Shown piece after piece: positions 57,401 to 64,000 of a stretch of DNA of 64,000 nucleotides (the stretch's first letter is position 1; each line of letters starts with the position of its first letter). The DNA is from Branchiostoma floridae. Its lineage: Eukaryota; Chordata; Leptocardii; Amphioxiformes; Branchiostomatidae. The notes under the pieces were generated by a model, which saw nothing but the letters and a program-made list of their open reading frames with translations, had not been told where the DNA came from and did no database searches. The stretch is taken from NCBI RefSeq assembly GCF_000003815.2, contig NC_049987.1, positions 6,549,904-6,613,903 of the forward strand, given 5' to 3'. A program made the translations under genes and the position numbers.

Positions 57401-59423
57401 GCTATTGCGAACAGGTGCGGCGGGATGTCCATGCGGCGCCGAGACCGGTACAGGGCGACAACCTCGTTCTTGTAGATGGGCAGACGCGCGTAGGGGTTGA
57501 TCACCACGCAGAACAGTCCAGAGTACGTCTGGGATGGAAAGAATAGTGTTACTGTTATGTTACTGTGTGGTATTACTGAATTGTTACTGTAGATGGGCAG
57601 GCGCGCGGCGGGTTGATAACCACGCAGAACAGTCCAGAGTACGTCTGGGATGGAAAGAAAAGTGTTACCGTTACTGTTATGTTACTGTGTGGTATTACTG
57701 TACAGTTACTGTAGATGGGCAGGCGCGCGGCGGGTTGATAACCACGCAGAACAGTCCAGAGTACGTCTGGGATGGAAATGATATTGAATATGTTACTGTT
57801 ATTTTACTTTGGTATTACTGAATAGTTACTGTAGATGGGCAGGCGCGCGGCGGGTTGATAACCACGCAGAACAGTCCAGAGTACGTCTGGAATGGAAATA
57901 GGGGATACCATAGGGTTTGACAAGCAATCCAGAGTGGACTGAATATCCTGGCCAATTATTCCCCTTTTTTGCCCAATTATTTGATCCATTTTCCCGTAGG
58001 AAGGCCTGGTGGTGGCTAGGATTACCTGACGAAGAAATTTGTCTTTCGTTTATGGTTCTTTATAATATAACTATTGCTACACACAAAGGCCATGGTGTGT
58101 GCATAGATGACCTTGTTGTTGTAACGTTCCTTCACGTTGTGTATGTAAGACTTACATAGATGAGCTTGTGGTTGTAACATTCCCTCGTGTTTTTTCATGT
58201 AAGACTTACATAGATGAGCTTGTGGTTGTTGTGTATACATGTATAAGACTTACATAGATGAGCTTGTGGTTGTAACGTTCCCTCATGTTGTGTAGAACAG
58301 AGGCGTCGTGAAGGTACGTGAGGTTCGCCATGTCATCACACAGGGAGAACTTGGGCGGGTTGACTTGGTAGGTGTTGTCCTTCTTCACCGTCACTGTCTG
58401 GGGAGAGAGACAGTTGTTAGGGATGTTTGTTTGTTTGTTTGTTTGTTTGTTTGTTTATTGCAATTTCCATTAGACTATACAAATGACAAGTAAAATCTAC
58501 TCTTCCTGGAGTCCATTTTCTATTGGATGTCTCTATGGAAAGGTGAGTGATCATATGGAGTTAAGTCGACTTCTTGCACATTTTCGTATATCATAGGATA
58601 GCCTAGGCCTGCTCTCCTCACTTTTGTATGAAAACTGATTGGTCCGTCGCATAATCTAACAAGTGATACAAAGTATTCCTACCAGCTAAGTAACGATTTC
58701 CATGGTAACCATGTTTATCTGTTTACTAATGGTTTCCATGGTAACCATGTTTACCTGTTTAGTAACGGTTTCCATGGTAACCATCCATGTTTACCAACTG
58801 AGTAACGGTTTCCATGGTAACCATGTTTACCTGCCTAGTAACTGTTTCCATGGTAACCGTGTTTTCCTGCCTAGTAACGGTTTCCATGGTAACCACGTTT
58901 ACCTTCTTTGTAACGGTTTCCACGGTAACCATGTCGCCCTTGGTTGCCCGGATCTCCCCCTCCACAAAAACATCCGTCTTGTCGGGAACGAACAGAACAG
59001 TCTTCGCGTCGAACGGCCTTAAAGAAAACGGTCAGAAAGATCTTAAGTTAACTCACTACGTTGCGTTGGTAAACATACCTCAAAATCGATTCCTTCCATA
59101 GCTTAAACTATTCCGACGGATGATTTACTTTTCAGCGCATGATTGCAATGTTAAAACAGAACTTGCAATGCTAAACATTATGCTCTACAGAAAACGTATT
59201 ATAGGCTTAAAGAATAAAACTATTTTGTTATCATTGATAGAAGTGTATAGAAATTTTTATGTGCAAAAACATGCAATTTGAGGTTTGGAAAACACACATG
59301 AAATGTATTGTGTCTTACTGCACAGTATCGTAACGTTATGTCCCACCTGTTGCGTATGGCCAAAAGCTGCTTCTCGTCCCCGGCCAGGTAACGCATGAAG
59401 CCATCTTCCTCGTAGTTCTTCAT
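39461..59423 (-). CDS. Muscle myosin heavy chain gene A (38 visible coding exons, two in gaps)
   Basis: Encodes a class II sarcomeric-type myosin heavy chain. The visible exons give 5572 nt. Adding the expected 137-nt essential-light-chain exon (gap 50282-50381) and a 114-nt rod exon (gap 45933-46032) gives 1940 aa, the normal size. Landmarks are the P-loop GESGAGKT (exon 7), switch I NNNSSRF (exon 8), switch II DIAGFE (exon 13), loop 2 [10 protein letters not shown] (exon 17) and the SH1/SH2 helix [16 protein letters not shown] (exon 18). The rod ends IQKLHQEE. Loop 1 is glycine-rich, so nucleotide-handling kinetics may differ from MyHC-B, whose loop 1 is lysine-rich. Intron 31 has a GC donor. 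Several exon ends are copied into introns. No stop or frameshift was found. Confidence 0.93.
40064..40416. mobile_element. TIR element spanning an assembly gap in MyHC-A intron 41
   Basis: The ends are inverted repeats of about 44 bp, AAGGTGGTATCTCACTGCAA and GGGGCACCGGTGCGGCACTG against their complements at 40371-40416. The element is absent from the paralogous position in the duplicate (near 33600), giving an empty-site comparison. It ends 8 bp from the exon 41 donor. Confidence 0.8.
40143..40242. other. Assembly gap (100 N)
   Basis: Falls inside the TIR element, so probably no coding sequence is lost. Confidence 0.95.
40424..40564 (-). CDS. MyHC-A exon 41 (rod)
   Basis: 47 codons, [20 protein letters not shown] to GTTAKIM. 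Confidence 0.93.
40938..41138 (-). CDS. MyHC-A exon 40 (rod)
   Basis: 67 codons, [20 protein letters not shown] to KRQTEEA, with [18 protein letters not shown]. Confidence 0.95.
41382..41438 (-). repeat. Copy of the MyHC-A exon 39 end and donor
   Basis: One diverged unit of about 55 bp, TGCGACTTACTTTGGTCCTC onward, repeats the true exon end TGCGACTTACCTTGGTTTCC. Its donor GTAAGTCGC is intact. Confidence 0.75.
41439..41609 (-). CDS. MyHC-A exon 39 (rod)
   Basis: 57 codons, [20 protein letters not shown] to IQKLETK. Confidence 0.94.
42118..42300 (-). CDS. MyHC-A exon 38 (rod)
   Basis: 61 codons, [20 protein letters not shown] to KAKKAIGD. Confidence 0.94.
42718..42870 (-). CDS. MyHC-A exon 37 (rod)
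   Basis: 51 codons, [20 protein letters not shown] to ASERGRK. Confidence 0.94.
43157..43343 (-). CDS. MyHC-A exon 36 (rod)
   Basis: 62 codons after a split Arg, [20 protein letters not shown] to IGKLQDQ. The acceptor is GATATAG. Confidence 0.93.
43593..43833 (-). CDS. MyHC-A exon 35 (rod)
   Basis: 79 codons plus split codons, [20 protein letters not shown] to KEEEFEVT. Source of the expanded gene D exon 2. Confidence 0.94.
44134..44314 (-). CDS. MyHC-A exon 34 (rod)
   Basis: 60 codons plus [21 protein letters not shown] to KENKQLQ. Confidence 0.93.
44663..44899 (-). CDS. MyHC-A exon 33 (rod)
   Basis: 79 codons, [20 protein letters not shown] to VIQLEKKQ. It spans the position of a MyHC-B intron (KNR/LAAEV). 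Confidence 0.94.
45255..45447 (-). CDS. MyHC-A exon 32 (rod)
   Basis: 64 codons after a split Arg, [20 protein letters not shown] to GLSKANTE. The donor is GAG/GTGTTTG. Confidence 0.92.
45681..45862 (-). CDS. MyHC-A exon 31 (rod), GC donor
   Basis: 60 codons plus [22 protein letters not shown] to SMTTHLS. The exon ends CAG/GCAAGG, a GC-AG intron. The phase and position match MyHC-B exon 30, which uses GTAGGG. Confidence 0.9.
45933..46032. other. Assembly gap (100 N), probably hiding a MyHC-A rod exon
   Basis: Flanking exons leave out 38 residues that MyHC-B has (the NLQRVKAKLEKEK region). A phase-0 exon of 114 nt is expected here, and none is seen in the flanking intron. Confidence 0.8.
46234..46365 (-). 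CDS. MyHC-A exon 29 (rod)
   Basis: 44 codons, [20 protein letters not shown] to DQLRELQ. Confidence 0.93.
46615..46760. repeat. CAGGTG/CAGGTA hexamer-rich simple repeat
   Basis: Degenerate hexamers in the intron next to the exon 28 donor, with about six CAGGTG E-box strings. Confidence 0.85.
46774..46917 (-). CDS. MyHC-A exon 28 (rod)
   Basis: 48 codons, [20 protein letters not shown] to GQTTAQ. The donor is GTGGGG. Confidence 0.93.
47176..47266 (-). CDS. MyHC-A exon 27 (rod)
   Basis: 30 codons after a split Lys, [20 protein letters not shown] to KIKELM. Confidence 0.93.
47612..47757 (-). CDS. MyHC-A exon 26 (rod)
   Basis: 48 codons plus [22 protein letters not shown] to EQEDKIK. More diverged from family norms than its neighbours. 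Confidence 0.92.
48057..48143 (-). CDS. MyHC-A exon 25 (rod)
   Basis: 29 codons, [20 protein letters not shown] to LEEQLED. Confidence 0.94.
48355..48478 (-). CDS. MyHC-A exon 24 (rod)
   Basis: 41 codons after a split Lys, [20 protein letters not shown] to LRELQE. Confidence 0.93.
48789..48997 (-). CDS. MyHC-A exon 23 (rod, S2)
   Basis: 69 codons plus [22 protein letters not shown] to VDDLETSLA. The donor, GTGATC, is weak. Confidence 0.92.
49414..49587 (-). CDS. MyHC-A exon 22 (neck/rod junction)
   Basis: 58 codons, [20 protein letters not shown] to IQNQMHA. Confidence 0.95.
50009..50090 (-). CDS. MyHC-A exon 21 (regulatory light chain site)
   Basis: 27 codons after a split Arg, [20 protein letters not shown] to WWKLYVK. 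Confidence 0.95.
50282..50381. other. Assembly gap (100 N), probably hiding the MyHC-A essential-light-chain exon
   Basis: Exon 19 ends in phase 0 and exon 21 starts after AG, exactly as around MyHC-B exon 20 (137 nt). No such exon is in the flanking sequence. Confidence 0.85.
50420..50540 (-). CDS. MyHC-A exon 19 (converter)
   Basis: 40 codons after a split Arg, [20 protein letters not shown] to FAMGSTM. Confidence 0.95.
50815..51344 (-). repeat. Boundary-copy array at the MyHC-A exon 18 donor
   Basis: Three complete units and one partial of about 130-145 bp repeat the exon end (CCTGTGTCTGAACTCGTG, then GGGCATCC) and its donor. They are separated by CCAGTATGGTGTACAATAGT followed by CACGTGAGTGCAA. 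The unit nearest 50930 keeps CACAG/GTAAG. Confidence 0.88.
51345..51550 (-). CDS. MyHC-A exon 18 (SH1/SH2 helix)
   Basis: 68 codons plus [22 protein letters not shown] to YHEFRH. Confidence 0.96.
51811..51884 (-). CDS. MyHC-A exon 17 (loop 2)
   Basis: Split Gly then [19 protein letters not shown] to ALHR; four residues longer than in MyHC-B. Confidence 0.94.
52122..52260 (-). CDS. MyHC-A exon 16 (motor)
   Basis: 46 codons plus [21 protein letters not shown] to VGSNSQN. Confidence 0.94.
52603..52782 (-). CDS. MyHC-A exon 15 (motor)
   Basis: 60 codons, [19 protein letters not shown] to IKHYAAT. Confidence 0.95.
53076..53246 (-). CDS. MyHC-A exon 14 (relay helix)
   Basis: 57 codons, [20 protein letters not shown] to INLIEK. 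Confidence 0.95.
53571..53676 (-). CDS. MyHC-A exon 13 (switch II)
   Basis: 35 codons after a split Arg, [20 protein letters not shown] to DIAGFEIFE. Confidence 0.95.
53976..54138 (-). CDS. MyHC-A exon 12 (motor)
   Basis: 53 codons plus split codons, [20 protein letters not shown] to SKSIYN. Confidence 0.94.
54205..54345. mobile_element. Palindromic MITE-like element (CTCCAAGCAG family)
   Basis: The ends GTCTCCAAGCAGACCCTACG and CGTAGGGTCTGCTTGGAGAC are exact complements. The centre holds inverted AGTATCAAA and TTTGATACT motifs. No target duplication found. In MyHC-A intron 11. Confidence 0.75.
54518..54605 (-). CDS. MyHC-A exon 11 (motor)
   Basis: 29 codons plus [21 protein letters not shown] to CDGME. 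The donor is GTCAGG. Confidence 0.93.
55003..55151 (-). CDS. MyHC-A exon 10 (motor)
   Basis: Split Glu then [20 protein letters not shown] to SNDEKMQ. Confidence 0.94.
55474..55572 (-). CDS. MyHC-A exon 9 (motor)
   Basis: Split Tyr then [20 protein letters not shown] to FPQYT. Confidence 0.94.
55868..56024 (-). CDS. MyHC-A exon 8 (switch I)
   Basis: 52 codons plus [21 protein letters not shown] to LAGADIET. It carries switch I NNNSSRF and continues straight into [10 protein letters not shown] without the intron present in MyHC-B. Confidence 0.95.
56063..56181. mobile_element. CTCCAAGCAG-family MITE end running into an assembly gap
   Basis: TACTCTCCAAGCAGAGGTTG just before the 100-N gap (56082-56181) matches the terminus of the element at 25883-26096. 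The rest is unassembled. Confidence 0.65.
56430..56500 (-). repeat. Interspersed repeat fragment, partner at 3550-3605
   Basis: On the minus strand it shares GTATCTATATAGCCGGTATA and the following CACACC block with 3550-3605. Confidence 0.5.
56747..56858 (-). CDS. MyHC-A exon 7 (P-loop and loop 1)
   Basis: 37 codons, [20 protein letters not shown] to GGGFGGKK. Glycine-rich loop 1. Confidence 0.96.
57015..57042 (-). CDS. MyHC-A exon 6 (28-nt microexon)
   Basis: Completes Asp, then RDNQSILI plus AC. Confidence 0.93.
57372..57528 (-). CDS. MyHC-A exon 5 (motor)
   Basis: 52 codons plus [21 protein letters not shown] to YRNMLE. Confidence 0.96.
57541..57900 (-). repeat. Boundary-copy array at the MyHC-A exon 5 acceptor
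   Basis: Three units of about 120 bp carry the first 50-odd bases of exon 5 with acceptor CCCAGACGTACTCT, or CCAGACGTACTCT, and a TTACTGT-rich spacer. Copies begin near 57590, 57710 and 57830. Confidence 0.9.
58101..58253 (-). repeat. Boundary-copy array at the MyHC-A exon 4 donor
   Basis: Three units (52, 55 and 44 bp) repeat the exon end (KLIY region) and donor. Two keep TAT/GTAAGTC exactly. The farthest has TATGCAC and recalls [12 protein letters not shown]. Confidence 0.88.
58254..58397 (-). CDS. MyHC-A exon 4 (N-terminal domain)
   Basis: 48 codons, [20 protein letters not shown] to YNHKLIY. Identical donors follow at two further positions downstream. Confidence 0.94.
58691..58938 (-). 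repeat. 36-bp in-frame array at the MyHC-A exon 3 donor
   Basis: Seven units, counting the exon end itself, of 36 bp (TAACGGTTTCCATGGTAACC and onward). Several units keep a CAG/GTAAAC donor. 36 bp is 12 codons and the frame stays open across about four of them. Confidence 0.9.
58903..59017 (-). CDS. MyHC-A exon 3 (SH3-like barrel)
   Basis: 38 codons after a split Arg, [20 protein letters not shown] to VETVTKK, ending AAG/GTAAAC. Later donors are possible. Confidence 0.92.
59347..59423 (-). CDS. MyHC-A exon 2 (start exon)
   Basis: 25 codons plus [22 protein letters not shown] to AIRN. The acceptor TTTTTAG at 59516 gives 92 nt of 5' UTR. The junction lies four codons later than in MyHC-B and MyHC-C. 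Confidence 0.92.
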
Positions 59424-59515
59424 CTTGGCTGTCCAATCAGGAGCGCTAGCTTAACTGACCAATAGCAGGAGTCGTAACAGGGACACAAGGGTACAACAGC
59501 CTCGGCGATTCGGTG

Positions 59516-61003
59516 CTAAAAAGTTAGAAGCACAACAAAATATTTTGATACCTGTATGATGGGATGAAGTGATCTAATTATATCATCATCATCTAGTTTA
59601 TGTATGCATCTTTACAAAGAATGATATAATCTTTGATAGGTAAAAAGTAAACGTCAGGACAATTCTCCGGCGCGCCGTTGGCTGCATCGCTGCGGGCTAA
59701 ATTAGATTTGTATTACCTATTACTTTATAATTATGATGGGAATATCATGAAAAACGTACAAGTATGACAATAAAAAGACGCAACGTATAAGGATTCGTTT
59801 TTCATGAAATGCGTTGAGAGCTCTGTCAAATTGCTCCGCCGTGGCGAACTCACCAATGTCCCTCAACTTCAGCAAGATACTCGCTTTATCAAACTACGAC
59901 AACGAAGTAAAATCGTCATCTTCCATCAACTGCTATTTTCTATCAAAGCTACACCCGTAGGAAACCAAAGTTAGTGAAATCGTACTATCTGTCATAACTG
60001 AAAAACACAGAAACTTCAAACGATAGCTTGCAATTGGCCTTCAACTTAACCCTATTCAGACCGGGCTTTTTTGGTCATCCCTGGACCCGGGGGGGGGGTG
60101 GCTTTTGAGGCCCTCCACTTCTAAGTCCTCTAACTCTTGAACGACGTGCCGTAGGGCCACCAAATTTTCAGGACATGATATCGACATAAAATCTGACGAG
60201 TAGTTGACCTCAAAAGCCCCCCCCCCCCGTCTGAATAGGGTTAAATTTCTATTTATTTATAGAAGGTTCCAGAAGGACAAAACAAGAGGCGCAGCTTGAG
60301 ACTGCATAGGAAGCAAAAGTATCATTCCCGTCCTTATTAGCAGGAGCCAAGCCTTTATTGAACATAAGCACACGTATGTCAGGAATCTGAAACATCTACT
60401 TGGTGTACTTATGGATTGCATAACCCGATTCACCAAGAAGGGGAGGGCAAATATTTACCAAAAAGCAGAAATTCCACTTCATCATCGACCGGGTCTGCTG
60501 ACAACCGTGAATAAACAAACTTTAAACACTCGGCAAGACACCGAGGAACAGCGGCATCACTGGGAAAATCCATAATTCTGAATCACATCCAAATTAATGT
60601 GAGGGAGATGAATGTTTGCTGTATTCGGAAGAGGACGCCGCATGACAGTCCAAAATTTGACTTTTTGTGTTGAAATAAAGTTTTATCTCGTTATTATGTT
60701 GACCATCTACACAAACTGACGTTTATACAGCGCTTTATAATATTTTGGCACAACAGATTTCAGAGTCTTTCTGCAACTGAAGAAAAACAGGAAAAATAAA
60801 GTGCATCCATCCATCATCCGATGTAGAATTTACATAAGATACCCAAGATCTAAGCCATTTACCTACTTCCCTTGATGTTTCTTACACATAGATTTGAAAA
60901 ATCTTGTATACTCTTTAATTTTCTTCGTGCGCTCTAAGAGAGGAAACCTCTGCCCGCTTAACCTGTAACACAATCATACAAAAATAGAAACGAGAGAACG
61001 TAC
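59516..61003 (-). other. MyHC-A intron 1
   Basis: Noncoding, holding the TTAA-flanked element at 60050-60241 and little else. Confidence 0.5.
60050..60241. mobile_element. piggyBac-like MITE flanked by TTAA
   Basis: Flanked by TTAA on both sides (60046-60049, 60242-60245). The ends are CCCTATTCAGAC and GTCTGAATAGGG, with subterminal G- and C-runs. 192 bp, no ORF. Confidence 0.75.
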
Positions 61004-61027
61004 CTAACTCCGTCTCCGAAGCTGTGT
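61004..61027 (-). other. MyHC-A noncoding leader exon 1 (predicted)
   Basis: ACACAGCTTCGGAGACGGAG then TTAG/GTACGT on the minus strand, 32 bp after the TATA start. Shares ACACAGCTT with the MyHC-B leader. Confidence 0.6.
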
Positions 61028-61051
61028 AACTAATATCCCGTCGGTGCGGGG

Positions 61052-61059
61052 TTTTTATA
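61052..61059 (-). promoter_or_regulatory. TATA box of MyHC-A
   Basis: TATAAAAA, 32 bp before ACACAGCTT. Confidence 0.6.
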
Positions 61060-61645
61060 TGCGGGCTTTCATGTCGACCCAGGCACGTAAAAGTTATCAA
61101 AGGGGCGCCAGAAGCTCTGGGCATAACATACACTCCCTGTCGGGCTGTCCTTTAAAGCTAAAGCTAAAGTTGCCATACAGCACTTTAGCAGTGTCAATGT
61201 CACGTTTAAACGCGTTCCGAACTTTCCATTTGTGAAGTACGTCTCATGAATGCAACGTCTAGTGTTACCGATGATCGGGATGGGGATCCAGACAAGCTGT
61301 AAAGACAGGATACACTCCCTACCGTCAGTACCATTAGCAGAAAGTGTCAATGTTCTCAAGTTTAATCGCGATGTAAACTTTCCTTGTTTGAAACGTGATC
61401 ATACATTTGGTGAACGCGAGGTCTAATATTATCCTGGGTTGGGAAATAAGCATTTTGCATATTCTGTGCTTAGAATGTATCTTGGCGAAAGGCGTAATCC
61501 ATGATGTTTTCTTTTGGGAATAAAAAAGATGATAAGTAATAATGAAAGTAATGAGTAATGAAAGTAATGATCACTACATGTATACGTAGTCGTAAACTAC
61601 CTTGTGGAGAATCTGGATAGAGTGATGTCTAATATTACTCTGTAT

Positions 61646-61910
61646 TAATAATAATAAGTTTTATTGCAAATCCATGCCCGTGGGCTAATTGCAGGTAACA
61701 TACAAGATTCAATCAGTGTAAAATACAGTATCACAAGTGTTTACTCTAGTCTAAAACTAGTGAGAGCTAACTCTAGATCCTGGGTTATTGGGTTCGACTC
61801 CTTTTTTGAAGACAGTGGAAGACGAAAGATCCCACCTTTTCTATTATGTGTGGGTTTTGTGATGTTAAAAGGAGAACCGTTTTCTTTTTATCATTGAATG
61901 TGAGAAAGTT
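61646..61910 (+). repeat. Dispersed repeat copy, partner at 26640-26900
   Basis: Begins at TTTTATTGCAAATCC and shares several ordered blocks with the minus strand at 26640-26900. Confidence 0.5.
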
Positions 61911-62846
61911 AATTGTTCGCCCGTCAAATGATGAAGACCGCTTTAGAAGGAAACACATCGCATTCTGTGACGAAAATATAACTTCTTCAAAAGAGCAATC
62001 AGTTCCAATCAGTTTTTGTTTGGTCAGGAGTACACACATTTTTATACTGTGAAAATGTCCTATTGCTTGCATGCTTGCATGTTTGTTTAAACCTACGTTT
62101 ATTCACGTGAAGCTGAATTCGGCCTGCAGACCACTTTTTGTTCAGGTCATCACAACAACACATAAAAATGGGAACAATGCTTATTGTCATTATGACGCTT
62201 AAGGAGGAATATAAGTAAAGCAAATGAAATTCTGTACAAATCAGCTTGAAAACTTAGTTATATTTCAACGTTGACATCTCAATTCTTGGCTTGTTAACCA
62301 GACGTGAAAATAATAACATCACTGTGCTTTAGGCCTACGTCATATTTCCACACCGGGCGGGACCCTACCGGGATGTTTGTGAAAACGAAGAATAGAAATG
62401 TATGCGTACAAATATACACAAATAATACCCGCGACTATTATCTTTGTGTCTTGTGTAGTATGTTGTCTTTTGTATCATACTTTTCGTTCCCGAAAGCTAC
62501 CCGACCGGGTCACGGTTTGGAAATGTGACGTAGGCATAGGTGAGAAACTCGATCTGTCCTCCGGTTCGTCACTTTGGAAATTGCTCCCCCTGTGGGTGCT
62601 GTTCAGTCATGTTGTGTGGAATGGCACGTCGCTTTGAAATCCATCTCCAGAACTCCGTTTGGAAAGTGTGTACATATGGCTGTAGTCAACGAAAAGGACA
62701 TGCCACACTCTAGGTTTTTAATCTAGGCCTATTTCCACAGTTGTAAGAGAACACAACATAAGGGCCACTGAAGTTAAGGTCTTTACTGACGAACGATGGA
62801 CGAACATCACACAGAGTTGTGAGATTCGTTTAAGGTTTATGCATTC

Positions 62847-62849
<3 letters not shown>

Positions 62850-62906
<57 letters not shown>
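62850..62906. repeat. (GA)n microsatellite
   Basis: Uninterrupted GAGAGA run of about 55 bp. Confidence 0.95.
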
Positions 62907-62909
<3 letters not shown>

Positions 62910-63315
62910 AGACTAAGAACACTAAAGCCTGTCACTTTCTAAACAAACGCAAACAAATAAAAATATATGTCGATGAAGGTTAGACAGTTAGGTAGAACAC
63001 TATGTAACAAACATTAAATCAACAACTAGACAAATTCTCTAAAGTGTCAGATCTGAAAAATAGTCACTTCTGAAATATAGTCGTAGCTATCTGAAATGTC
63101 TGACTCGAAGATTTATCCAGTTGCTTGATATAATTTTGCATTAGGAAACAAAAATAGATAACTGTTCGTAAAACTCATCACGAAACGTGTCATCACGCAT
63201 GTCGCCCTGAAACAACACTAATCTCCACCCCTTAATTGGCAATTGTGTTCCCTGGTTGCAACCGACGAATAAGGCCACACAAACAACTTTCTATTCGTCA
63301 TGATCATGAGACAAA

Positions 63316-63492
63316 ATGGTGTTGACCGGTGCCGACCCCTTGCCTTTCCCTACTAAACTACCCTTCAAGCTGTGGCGACGACTGGTGGCCAGAATGAAGA
63401 CCTTGAAGAGATTTTTCAGCCGAGACGTTTTGATGCCGATAGTTCTAGTCATTTTCTGCGTGATCGTCGGGGCGATGGCGTTGGTGGTGTGA
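63316..63492 (+). CDS. Short plus-strand ORF with one predicted membrane segment
   Basis: 58 codons, MVLTGADPLPFPTKLPFKLW onward, with basic KTLKRFF before a hydrophobic stretch VLMPIVLVIFCVIVGAMALVV. I do not recognise the family. The basic-then-hydrophobic layout would suit a first membrane helix of a transporter, but there is no motif. It could be the first exon of a divergent neighbour running off the right edge, or chance. Confidence 0.25.
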   Translation: MVLTGADPLPFPTKLPFKLWRRLVARMKTLKRFFSRDVLMPIVLVIFCVIVGAMALVV

Positions 63493-64000
63493 ATTGTGAT
63501 CATCAAGGTCAGCATAGGACTCTCGCGGATGACGAGTAAGGTCGCCCCAGCGAAATTTCACTCAGGCGCATCTACCCAGAGAAGGTAACATTACACAGAG
63601 TAACTTTGTCGTAAATTTGATTTTCATAAGAATTTGGGAAGGCAGTGAAGTGGACGAATCGACGCTGTGTGAAATGAACAACTAGTCGATCAATTCATCG
63701 ATTATTGTTCCATTAAAAGGACGGAATTGGCTTGTTTTTTCTTTGAATGTACTCGAATTATCATTTCCCGATCCCAGTATGTACTTCCTAATTCGGATTC
63801 TTTTTTTGCTTTTTTTTTGGTCTAGAGGAATTTTAGAACAGACAACAGCTTTTGAGAGCCTGAACATGGGGGGGGGGGGGGGGGCAAGAGGAACTGTTAG
63901 TAGAACACACAGTCCACAGTGTCCTGGAAAACGCCGGCGCCGTATTCAAAAGGAGCATGTAGAACAGGCCACGACGTCCGGGAAGAACACCAGAGAACAT

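Larger units (their letters stand above)
61060..63300. other. Upstream flank of MyHC-A
   Basis: No supported gene. Near 61120-61370 two imperfect tandem units share ACACTCCCT and GTGTCAATGT blocks. The dispersed repeat at 61646-61910 and a GA microsatellite also lie here. Confidence 0.45.

Noticed and set aside
58759-58902. MyHC-A exon 3 simply extending through the 36-bp repeats
   Set aside because: The first donor (AAG/GTAAAC) gives a protein of family length and correct phase with exon 4. The extension is kept only as a possible isoform.

Overview
Organism and character. This is eukaryotic genomic DNA. Nearly all coding sequence lies on the minus strand as short exons with GT-AG (once GC-AG) junctions, and everything clearly recognisable is muscle (class II) myosin heavy chain (MyHC). 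Chordate-type MyHC sequence, very dense intronic minisatellites that copy exon/intron boundaries, many small TIR elements and four 100-N gaps together suggest an amphioxus (Branchiostoma) draft assembly. That assignment is inference.

Layout, in the direction of transcription (right to left). (1) MyHC-A: TATA box near 61.05 kb, a 24-nt leader exon, ATG at 59423, stop at 39461. Forty coding exons are expected; 38 are visible and two are predicted to lie in the gaps at 50282-50381 and 45933-46032. The inferred protein is about 1940 aa. (2) Gene D: a signal-peptide-like exon at 37673-37730, followed by a degraded tandem duplicate of the 3' part of MyHC-A (exons at 34844-35273, 34429-34606, 33896-34054, 33017-33043). 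All junction phases match, which gives an open 283-codon frame for a possible secreted coiled-coil protein. (3) MyHC-B: TATA box near 29.85 kb, ATG at 29390, 40 coding exons, end near 7.39 kb; 1932 codons read plus an uncertain C-terminus. (4) MyHC-C: TATA box near 4.35 kb, ATG at 1060, first two coding exons visible, remainder beyond the left edge.

How the genes relate. A, B and C share a core-promoter layout: TATA, then ACAGC 32-33 bp downstream, then a noncoding leader exon of about 20 nt. A and B both keep the P-loop, switch I, switch II, SH1/SH2 helix, two light-chain-binding segments and a long rod, but their intron positions differ at many sites. At least ten exon boundaries in A and B are repeated in the adjacent intron as tandem arrays carrying extra splice sites. 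At the exon 5 acceptor the arrays are alike in both genes.

Mobile and repeat content. There are two elements with 9-10 bp target duplications and terminal inverted repeats (one carries a 7 x 78 bp array of TGACGTCA sites), a TTAA-flanked piggyBac-like element, several palindromic elements, a tRNA-derived SINE with an 11-bp duplication, a possible LINE tail and several microsatellites. The intergenic stretches hold no other convincing gene apart from a weak plus-strand membrane-segment ORF at 63316-63492.
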